Shown here: in pieces, positions 1 to 5,266 of the stretch
Position numbering within the stretch: position 1 is the stretch's first letter
Layout of the letters: each line of letters opens with the position of its first letter
Assembly (NCBI GenBank): GCA_900554165.1
Contig: USGR01000089.1
Span: forward strand, 1 to 5,266
Length of the DNA stretch: 5,266 nucleotides
Origin: an uncultured Oscillospiraceae bacterium
Lineage (GTDB): Bacteria; Bacillota_A; Clostridia; Oscillospirales; Acutalibacteraceae
Reading direction: 5' to 3'
Position numbers and translations under genes: made by a program
Notes under the pieces: generated by a model
Databases searched by the model: none
Told to the model about the DNA's origin: nothing
Seen by the model: the letters and a program-made list of their open reading frames with translations, nothing else

Positions 1-20
1 ATGTCATGCCAAATGTTCAA
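1..20 (-). CDS. Possible first codons of a downstream gene with TTG start, cut by window edge
   Basis: Minus-strand AGGTGG (25-30), a good Shine-Dalgarno match, lies four bases before TTG (18-20), and the frame then stays open for the five codons left (N I W H D). It would begin 29 bases after the stop of the LacZ-like gene, with no terminator between, suggesting co-transcription. Spacing is slightly short, and five codons cannot show what the gene is. Confidence 0.3.
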
Positions 21-49
21 AATTCCACCTCATAAATATTTATTTTAAA

Positions 50-2875
50 TTAAAGACTAATCTGATATCCGCCGTACATTTTATATGCCATATTCGATAT
101 TTCACTAAGCTTGCGTCCATCCGGCTTAATAGGACGCAATAACAAATGAAATTCAAAGCTGCTGTCTAATTCATTTTTTAAGCCGTCCTGTATATACCCG
201 GCATAAGCAGTATTTGTCTCATCATCTTTTAAAAAGCCGAAAATAAATTCTCCGCATATCAGCATACCAATGCGGCTCTCGTCATATATGCCGGCCCATT
301 TGGCGCCGTATCGGTGCGGAGGTCTGCGACATATTATGCTCTCTTTCGTCATTTTGGACGCATTTGTAACAAAATTACCAAACACCGCTCCCGATTTCAT
401 CTCAGCCGTATTTATGCCCGGACCGTATGCGAAATATTCAGCATTTATAAATTCTTGCGCAGCCGGTATTTTAATCCCAAACTTTGCTATCCTCTCGCTG
501 TTGTCCAGCGATGAAACTTTAAAAAGCATGTCCATATCGCCTGTACTGATTATGGAATATTCCGCTTCCACCTCTGCAAACGGCACATACCCGTCTGCAC
601 AAAGCGAAAGCGCCGCTTTTATTTTTATATTTGCATCGTCAGCGTCATAGTCATAGTGATAAAGCCTTGTGCCTGCCTTAATTCCCGATACGGTTTTGGC
701 CGTAAGACACAACGGAAATGTTGTAAAGCTTTTACCATTTACTGATATATCGTTAATAAGTCCAGTATATTTGCTGAATTTATATTCAAACTCATTACCC
801 GTAAAGGTTATATACTTTTCATCTTCTTCTGTCTTAACTGCGGTATATTCCATAATTTGTACCGGCTTAATCTCTTCGCACGGCAGCTTAAATTGTGTAA
901 AGGCCATCTCATGTCCATATGGCGCCCATGCAGATTCACCCGCTTGCTTGAAAACGCACCGCACATAGCAGTCTCCGCCGTCCGGCAGGAAGTAGCCTAT
1001 GTCAATTTCCTGTGATTTTTGCGGCGGGATTGTCAAAGTGCCTACACTTTTGCTTTCCATCATCTTGCCGTCGCGCGAAATTTCGTAAAACAGCTCAAGC
1101 CGCGACAAATAGACAAAATCATATAAATTATAAACTTTAAACCTCCCGCACGAAAGGTCAATAGGTTCCACTCTTACCGGAGCATAGACGTTCTTTATAT
1201 CTCTCAGCATAGGCATTTCATAGCCCGTGCAGGATATAAGAAACGTCTTACACGCAAGCTTGCCGTCTTTAGCGCTTAGTGAAGACTCTGTATAATAAAT
1301 ATTTTTCCCATTGGATGTTATTTTAATGCCTGTCTCGCACCATTCGTTAAAAAATGCGCCGGACAAGCCGTCATAAGCCATAACCCTTTCCCACATGCGC
1401 TTTGCGTTATGTGTAAATGAGCACACTATTACCGGCATCGGCTTGATATTTTGAATATCCTCGGCCGCCTGCTCAGAATATACTCCCGCAATGTCGTAAT
1501 TATCGCCCTCATACATAACAGGACGATTATCATGCTGCTTTAAATAATCGCCGCAGGCTTTTAAACTACCGCCCTCGCCGGCATTGCGCCCTAATGACCA
1601 TATAATCACGCTTGCACTGTTTTTATCACGCTCATACATACATTTTGTTCTATCAATATACGCTTCGCGCAAAACGGGAATTTCCGAAGCATCCATTCCT
1701 TCAGGCATAAACGAACAGTCGATGCCGGTGTCGTTAATCACATACATGCCTATACTGTCACAAAGCTGAAGCATTACCGGCAACGGCGGCTGATTAAATT
1801 TTACGGCGTTTATGTTGTTCTTTTTCATGTGGATAAGACTGTTGTGCATCTCTTCCGCCGTCATGGCATATCCGCTTACGGGACTAACAGGATTAAAAAC
1901 AACCCCCTTAAGCTTGACAATGCGGTTATTTATTTTTAATATTCCATTTTCTATTTCTATATCCCTTATCCCCGTCTTTGCGGCAATGTACTCGCCGCTC
2001 TGGCTTATAACGACGGTGTACAAATCTGGGCTTTCAGCGCTCCAAATATATGGGGTTTCAATATAAAATTCCGCCATGCCGTCTTCGTTGGCGGGTTTTG
2101 ATTCCACCGCTTCGCCGTTTGGGTCTATTATTGTAATATTTATTCCGTCAGACAAAATTGACTTTACATTTACATAGATATTTGCGCCGCGCATAGCGTT
2201 GGCCAGCTTAGTAGTTATTTTATAGTCTATAATATGGCCCTTTGGCCTGGCGAGTATATAAATATCGCCAAATATGCCCCATAAACTAATCATATCCTGA
2301 CATTCTAAATACGACGAATCTGCGTATTTTAACGTCACAATACATATGCTGTTTTTACCCGTATTTACAAACGAGCTTATATCAAATTCGCTTAATTTGC
2401 ATCGGCCCTGTGTATAGCCGGCAAAATGCCCGTTTACAAAAAGATAATACGGTGAGCCGCCCTCACATACAAAGTATTTTTTAAATCCGTCAAATTGCTC
2501 GTCAACATAAAAGTCGCGCATAAACACCGCTGCCGGGTTAACCGGCGCCGTATATGGTATATCGCACGGGAAAGGGTATGCTTCGTTTGCCTGTGGGATG
2601 TCTAATTTTGCCGTCTCTACATTAGACGGGAGTGTAATATTTTTACCGTATACTTTTCCTTTTGCCGTCTCTGACGACATATCAGGTACGTCACGTATGT
2701 CACCGTACATCTTATAATTCCAGCTTCCGGCAAGGTTTATCAGCCTATCGGACTTCTCCTTAGGCCTTTCAACAGCGTCAAGATATGAGCCATATGGAAT
2801 ATAATATGACCTTGGTCTGCATATATTCCTGCTTATTACCTGACAATCCTCATGGCAATTATATATACCGTGCAT
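50..2875 (-). CDS. LacZ-architecture GH2 family protein, predicted catalytically inactive
   Basis: This intact frame of 941 residues (ending TAA at 50-52) has the full LacZ layout. An N-terminal jelly-roll domain spans about 20-210 (RPRSYYIPY at 20-28; SSYLECQDM at 187-195, matching the DGSYLEDQDM motif of E. coli LacZ). An Ig-like domain covers about 212-304, and a shortened TIM barrel about 305-556 (VIIWSLG at 423-429, YEGD at 455-458). A linking beta domain runs about 558-673, and a LacZ small-chain-like domain about 686-930. The acid/base position of E. coli LacZ (GNESG) reads GRNAG here, with N431, and the nucleophile position (ILCEY) reads IVCSF, with S486. Other active-site motifs are also lost. 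No signal peptide or membrane segment is seen, so it should be cytoplasmic; it is rather cysteine-rich. I chose the ATG at 2873-2875 because GGGGG lies five bases upstream and because HEDCQV..., near the start, aligns with LacZ N-termini. The in-frame GTG at 2924-2926 would add 17 residues with no family match. It has its own promoter behind a terminator. The ligand is unknown. Confidence 0.92.
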   Translation of the reverse strand: MHGIYNCHEDCQVISRNICRPRSYYIPYGSYLDAVERPKEKSDRLINLAGSWNYKMYGDIRDVPDMSSETAKGKVYGKNITLPSNVETAKLDIPQANEAYPFPCDIPYTAPVNPAAVFMRDFYVDEQFDGFKKYFVCEGGSPYYLFVNGHFAGYTQGRCKLSEFDISSFVNTGKNSICIVTLKYADSSYLECQDMISLWGIFGDIYILARPKGHIIDYKITTKLANAMRGANIYVNVKSILSDGINITIIDPNGEAVESKPANEDGMAEFYIETPYIWSAESPDLYTVVISQSGEYIAAKTGIRDIEIENGILKINNRIVKLKGVVFNPVSPVSGYAMTAEEMHNSLIHMKKNNINAVKFNQPPLPVMLQLCDSIGMYVINDTGIDCSFMPEGMDASEIPVLREAYIDRTKCMYERDKNSASVIIWSLGRNAGEGGSLKACGDYLKQHDNRPVMYEGDNYDIAGVYSEQAAEDIQNIKPMPVIVCSFTHNAKRMWERVMAYDGLSGAFFNEWCETGIKITSNGKNIYYTESSLSAKDGKLACKTFLISCTGYEMPMLRDIKNVYAPVRVEPIDLSCGRFKVYNLYDFVYLSRLELFYEISRDGKMMESKSVGTLTIPPQKSQEIDIGYFLPDGGDCYVRCVFKQAGESAWAPYGHEMAFTQFKLPCEEIKPVQIMEYTAVKTEEDEKYITFTGNEFEYKFSKYTGLINDISVNGKSFTTFPLCLTAKTVSGIKAGTRLYHYDYDADDANIKIKAALSLCADGYVPFAEVEAEYSIISTGDMDMLFKVSSLDNSERIAKFGIKIPAAQEFINAEYFAYGPGINTAEMKSGAVFGNFVTNASKMTKESIICRRPPHRYGAKWAGIYDESRIGMLICGEFIFGFLKDDETNTAYAGYIQDGLKNELDSSFEFHLLLRPIKPDGRKLSEISNMAYKMYGGYQISL

Positions 2876-2880
2876 ACTAA

Positions 2881-2885
2881 CCCCC
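2881..2885 (-). promoter_or_regulatory. Ribosome binding site supporting the ATG start at 2875
   Basis: GGGGG on the minus strand lies five bases before the ATG at 2873-2875. The more distal GTG at 2924-2926 and the ATG at 2888-2890 have only A/T-rich sequence upstream. The match to AGGAGG is partial. Confidence 0.45.
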
Positions 2886-2985
2886 AGCATAGATTTATGT
2901 TCTAAATATTCAGCGCACTGCCACACTCTTTAATTTATATATTACTTATAATAAAAACTTATATACTCAATTTCACTGTATATTT

Positions 2986-3016
2986 CCTTAAAATTTAAAT
3001 AAATAGTATTTTAAGG
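2986..3016. repeat. 9-bp perfect inverted repeat in the leader of the LacZ-like gene
   Basis: CCTTAAAAT (2986-2994) and ATTTTAAGG (3008-3016) are perfectly complementary around 13 bases. It lies about 40 bases downstream of the candidate transcription start. It could be an operator or an RNA hairpin, but it is AT-rich and lacks a T-run, so it is not a terminator. Confidence 0.35.
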
Positions 3017-3061
3017 CTTACAAAGCATAACCTAAGCTTTAGTTTTTATATTATTTAAGAT

Positions 3062-3090
3062 ATTATATCATATATTCGACATATAAACAA
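3062..3090 (-). promoter_or_regulatory. Candidate sigma-A promoter with extended -10 for the LacZ-like gene
   Basis: On the minus strand a consensus TATAAT (3062-3067) is preceded by TGA (3068-3070), which makes an extended -10. A weak -35 TTGTTT (3085-3090) lies upstream with a 17-base spacer, and matches consensus only in TTG. Transcription would begin near 3055 and leave a leader of about 180 bases. The DNA is very AT-rich, so chance TATAAT-like hexamers are expected; the extended -10 plus correct spacing is what raises this one above the rest. Confidence 0.45.
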
Positions 3091-3147
3091 ATTATCTTTA
3101 TAAATTCCGTATAATATATAGAAAATTACCGTTTTCAGGTTAACTGC

Positions 3148-3178
3148 AATATTTTAGAGTGGCAGCGCACTCAATATT
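3148..3178. repeat. Hairpin at the right end of the intergenic inverted repeat pair
   Basis: GAGTG (3157-3161) pairs with CACTC (3168-3172) around a six-base loop. AATATT (3148-3153) and AATATT (3173-3178) extend the stem after a three-base bulge. T-rich sequence follows on the plus strand, but no plus-strand gene ends here. It may be the fold of a mobile-element end rather than a working terminator. Confidence 0.4.
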
Positions 3179-3266
3179 TTTGTTTAAATAATCCGCTAAA
3201 ATAACAAATAATACTGAAAGCAAAAGTAATAATCAAAAAGCATTTAATAAATTTAGTACAATAAAA

Positions 3267-3311
3267 AATAATTATAAAATCATACGCTGCAATATTTATA
3301 TTGCAGCGTAT
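3267..3311 (-). terminator. Rho-independent terminator after the wzt-methyltransferase operon
   Basis: A perfect 13-bp inverted repeat pairs 3282-3294 with 3299-3311 around a 4-base loop (3295-3298), with a GC-containing lower stem (TACGCTGC). On the minus strand it is followed by a T-rich run (ATTTTATAATTATTTTTT, down to 3264). It starts 13 bases after the methyltransferase stop. On the plus strand the run after the stem is not immediately T-rich and no gene ends there, so I assign it to the minus strand. Confidence 0.88.
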
Positions 3312-3324
3312 AGACATAGATATA

Positions 3325-4728
3325 TTAATTTTTTCTCTTCTTTTTTTTCTCAGTCTTAACTTTTTTAAACTTAAAGAACACAGATGACTTGACTTCATCT
3401 TCAAAGCGCTGTAGCGCCGTTACTTTGGATTTAAGCTCCATATTCTTCATTTTCTCTTTGGCCAATTTATTTTTAAGATTAGCCATATCGCTTTCATATG
3501 CGTCAATTAAATAATCCGGTAGATTATCATACACCGTTCCACTCATTGAAACGTCGACCTCAACTATCGGATCGCTTTCATCAACAGCATCGAGCAGTAT
3601 TTGCGGGTCATTGCTGATAAAAACAGTTTTTCCTGATATAGTTTTAAACCCGTATTTAGCCTTTGTAAGTAAATCTACTATCTCTCCGCTTTGCCTTGTC
3701 GCCGTCACGCTTATGCCGTCAATAACGCAGCTGCTGTTCACCGGATCAAATCTCAGCCGCTTTATTCCGCTTATTTTGCTTAAGCTGAACTTTTTACCTA
3801 TGCTGAAATATCCGTGCCCGTCTATATTCAGCATCGCCTCAAGCCTGTCAACCTGGCTGAAACCACTGCCAGTGTCGTAAAAAAGCTCGGCAAAATATTT
3901 CGCGTCTCTGTGCCTGAAGCAGGTTATATTAAGCAGATTGAAAAAATTGTCTTTTAATATATTCAGACTATATCTCCAAGATGTGTCCTGCTGCTCTTTT
4001 ATAATACTGCTTATATCAAACGATCTCGACTTTTCACCCACAAAAAATGCGCGGTAAAAATCTTCATCGTTATAATCGTTTTCAAAAATTTCGTCGTTGT
4101 AAAACTCATCTATCATTATACGGTACGAATAAGTTTGGGGATAAAGCGTGGAGAAAAATGTTATAGACATCAGTATCTCCCATATTTCCAGCGTACCATG
4201 GCAAAACGACTTAAATTTTATATTATTCTCTTTAAAAAATTCCTTTGTCCAATCAAGGCTTGGCAGGACATTGTCAGAATGCTCCTTAAGCCATATAAAA
4301 TCCTTGCTGTTTATCGTCTTATATACTTCGTTTACGCGCTCCTCCGCCCGTTGTATCCGCTCGCTTTGCATAGGCGCGCATATAATAAAATTATTCTTAC
4401 ATACGCGATTTATCTCGCTTAAAAAGTTTTCCCTGCGCTCCGGCGGAATATGCTCATATACATCCAGCGCAACAATTATATCAAAATAATTGTCATCAAA
4501 CTGCATATCCGTTGCATCACCCAAAATATATTGAGGACTGTTGATACACTCGTCCGACAGCTTTATATCAAGATATTTTATATCGTCATCCGGCAAAAAA
4601 TGCTCAAGATTTCTGTGCTCGTTTGCGCCCACCTCAAGTATTTTAAAGCGTTCGCCGTCTCGGCGCACAGAATCTATTATTTTCTGCGTATTTTTGTAGC
4701 GCTGGTATTGGTCAAACGGTATCTTCAT
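3325..4728 (-). CDS. SAM-dependent methyltransferase with C-terminal beta domain and coiled coil, polysaccharide-locus type
   Basis: This 467-residue protein begins with a class I methyltransferase fold. Residues 29-36 (KILEVGAN) are motif I, D54 in YLDI ends strand 2, G70-D74 (GDATD) is the adenine-side loop, and residues 82-95 (FDIIVALDVYEHIP) are the strand 4 region; NFIICAPM (113-120) is strand 5. Residues about 275-345 (ELFYDTGSGF ... RLRFDPVNSS) resemble a beta-rich domain I recall attached to glycosyltransferases and methyltransferases of polysaccharide loci. Residues about 410-446 look like a coiled coil, followed by a very basic tail (KKKKRKN). No membrane segment is visible. It probably methylates a sugar of the exported glycan; the substrate cannot be read. 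I chose the ATG at 4726-4728 because it overlaps the upstream stop as ATGA and has GGAAG seven bases upstream. An in-frame ATG at 4741-4743 would add five residues but has a weaker ribosome site. A terminator follows the stop by 13 bases. Confidence 0.9.
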   Translation of the reverse strand: MKIPFDQYQRYKNTQKIIDSVRRDGERFKILEVGANEHRNLEHFLPDDDIKYLDIKLSDECINSPQYILGDATDMQFDDNYFDIIVALDVYEHIPPERRENFLSEINRVCKNNFIICAPMQSERIQRAEERVNEVYKTINSKDFIWLKEHSDNVLPSLDWTKEFFKENNIKFKSFCHGTLEIWEILMSITFFSTLYPQTYSYRIMIDEFYNDEIFENDYNDEDFYRAFFVGEKSRSFDISSIIKEQQDTSWRYSLNILKDNFFNLLNITCFRHRDAKYFAELFYDTGSGFSQVDRLEAMLNIDGHGYFSIGKKFSLSKISGIKRLRFDPVNSSCVIDGISVTATRQSGEIVDLLTKAKYGFKTISGKTVFISNDPQILLDAVDESDPIVEVDVSMSGTVYDNLPDYLIDAYESDMANLKNKLAKEKMKNMELKSKVTALQRFEDEVKSSVFFKFKKVKTEKKKKRKN

Positions 4729-5266
4729 TTGATCACTTCCCATTCATGCTTCATATATACAAGTCCTTCGGAAAAATATTCATTTGTAACCTCAAAGTCG
4801 GCAGCCGCCGTCTTATAATCGATTGTTACCATGCCTTCATTGTTGAAAATTCCGGCGTCTATTGTAAAGGCGCCCTTTATAAGCTGAAGGCTCGGTATTG
4901 TATATCTCACCTTGTGACGGCCGCGCTTTTTTGGCACATCCGTTTTCTCAAGATAGGTGTTTGGTCCGAATATATAGTCGTTATGGTCGGCGGAGTAAAT
5001 AGCCGCACCCACCAAAAAGTCCTTTATCTCTTCTTCATATATATCGTAGGTTATATCGACAGACAACTTGTCAAAAGTGTGGAACACCGTCTTGTTAATC
5101 TCAACGTCCACTATTCGTGCAAGTATGCTTTTATCATCCGGCAGCTTAAACTCATCGTCCGCCTTTTCAGCTTTTATCGTCTCTTCCCTTTTGCCCTTTT
5201 CCTTTTTTTTCGGGAGCTCAGGCAGCTCCTCGCTCTCTGTTTTTATATCCGTCTGTTTTTCGAAAA
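4725..5266 (-). CDS. wzt: Wzt-type polysaccharide ABC exporter ATPase, C-terminal part (5' end outside window)
   Basis: The frame is open from the window edge to a TGA at 4725-4727, giving 179 codons with no start required. Residues 2-38 form a Glu/Lys-rich linker. From about residue 46 (SILARIVDVEINK) to the end is a beta-sandwich typical of the Wzt C-terminal domain: a 'F..FDKLSVDITYDI' strand pair, 'VGAAIYSADHNDYIFGPNT', 'IPSLQLIKGAFTIDAGIF', and the family ending 'FEVTNEYFSEGLVYMKHEWEV'. In known Wzt proteins this domain follows the nucleotide-binding domain and binds the non-reducing end of the undecaprenyl-linked glycan before ABC export at the inner face of the membrane. The ATPase domain (Walker A/B, about 250 residues) should lie just outside the window but is not seen. 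A GTG at 5109-5111 could be mistaken for a start; it lies inside the first strand of the domain, so a start there is unlikely. The stop overlaps the methyltransferase start, indicating one operon. The glycan is unknown. Confidence 0.88.
   Translation of the reverse strand, partial: FEKQTDIKTESEELPELPKKKEKGKREETIKAEKADDEFKLPDDKSILARIVDVEINKTVFHTFDKLSVDITYDIYEEEIKDFLVGAAIYSADHNDYIFGPNTYLEKTDVPKKRGRHKVRYTIPSLQLIKGAFTIDAGIFNNEGMVTIDYKTAAADFEVTNEYFSEGLVYMKHEWEVIK
4729..4741 (-). promoter_or_regulatory. Ribosome binding site deciding the methyltransferase start
   Basis: On the minus strand GGGAAGTG (4734-4741) precedes the ATG at 4726-4728; its GGAAG core is seven bases from the start. It lies inside the last codons of the wzt-like gene, and the ATGA overlap (4725-4728) suggests translational coupling. 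It favours this ATG over the ATG at 4741-4743. Confidence 0.55.

Larger units (their letters stand above)
2904..3179. repeat. Possible MITE-like element bounded by imperfect terminal inverted repeats
   Basis: The left end (2904-2929) reads AAATATT, CAGCGCACTGCCAC, AC, TCT. The right end read inward on the other strand (3179-3156) gives AAATATT, GAGTGCGCTGCCAC, TCT. Without the 2-base indel, 21 of 24 positions match by my count. The 276-bp span has no coding capacity and is AT-rich, as expected of a non-autonomous element. AATATT at both outer edges is self-complementary, so it could be either a target duplication or part of the repeat. No transposase is present, and I do not recognise the ends as a named insertion-sequence family. 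The left repeat covers the first codons of the alternative GTG start of the LacZ-like gene. Confidence 0.35.
2876..3324. other. AT-rich intergenic region between the two transcription units
   Basis: I see no convincing coding frame in these roughly 450 bases. They contain the operon terminator at the right end, a candidate promoter for the left-hand gene, a 9-bp inverted repeat in its leader, and a widely spaced inverted repeat pair that may mark a small mobile element. The region is clearly more AT-rich than the genes on either side. No tRNA, rRNA or CRISPR repeat was recognised. Confidence 0.8.

Noticed and set aside
270..2066. Several plus-strand open frames of about 60-126 codons opposite the LacZ-like gene
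   Set aside because: They are antisense to a clearly coding gene with strong family motifs, and their proteins show no recognisable domain.
50..2875. Calling the LacZ-like gene a pseudogene because catalytic residues are missing
   Set aside because: The frame is intact over 941 codons, all LacZ domains are present, and there is a plausible promoter and ribosome site. A non-catalytic protein fits better than a decaying gene.
3148..3185. Hairpin plus T-rich tail as a plus-strand terminator
   Set aside because: No plus-strand gene lies upstream, the stem has a three-base bulge and an AT-only outer part, and it is better explained as one end of the inverted repeat pair.
3203..3281. A-rich and T-rich runs in the spacer as a CRISPR or satellite repeat
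   Set aside because: No unit recurs at regular spacing; the runs reflect general AT-richness.
3171..3404. A 77-codon minus-strand frame across the terminator
   Set aside because: It overlaps the methyltransferase 3' end in another frame, runs through the terminator hairpin and AT-rich spacer, and has no recognisable domain.
3611..4818. Plus-strand open frames opposite the methyltransferase and the Wzt C-domain
   Set aside because: They are antisense shadows of coding genes with no recognisable domain.
5109..5266. Treating the GTG at 5109-5111 as the start of a short 128-residue protein
   Set aside because: The frame stays open to the window edge, the domain's first strand begins before this GTG, and a charged linker typical of Wzt proteins precedes it.

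Overview
The window comes from a low-GC, AT-rich genome. Low-GC spacers, an extended -10 promoter and LacZ- and Wzt-type proteins of clostridial flavour suggest an uncultured anaerobic Firmicute (Clostridia). This is inferred from style, not from a marker gene. All supported genes lie on the minus strand, so the window is read from its right end to its left.

Right part (about 5266 down to 3282) is the 3' end of a surface-polysaccharide operon. It holds the C-terminal part of a Wzt-type ABC-exporter ATPase: a charged linker, then the beta-sandwich domain that in known Wzt proteins recognises the glycan end. The gene is cut by the window edge. Its stop overlaps, as ATGA, the best start of a multidomain class I SAM-dependent methyltransferase with a middle beta-rich domain and a C-terminal coiled coil with a lysine-rich tail. 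A strong Rho-independent terminator follows. The pair resembles the known logic in which a methyltransferase caps a growing glycan and the Wzt C-domain reads the cap for export. That functional link is inferred.

Middle part (3324 down to 2876) is about 450 bases of AT-rich non-coding DNA. It holds the terminator, a plausible extended -10 promoter for the next gene, a 9-bp inverted repeat in the leader, and a pair of roughly 24-bp imperfect inverted repeats 276 bp apart that look like the ends of a small MITE-like element.

Left part (2875 down to 50) is one long intact gene for a LacZ-architecture family 2 glycoside hydrolase-like protein of about 941 residues. The fold is clearly preserved, but both catalytic glutamates and almost every other active-site motif of LacZ are replaced. 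It looks like a non-catalytic LacZ pseudoenzyme, perhaps a sugar-binding protein, and is the most unusual item here. A possible TTG start of a further gene sits at the left edge.
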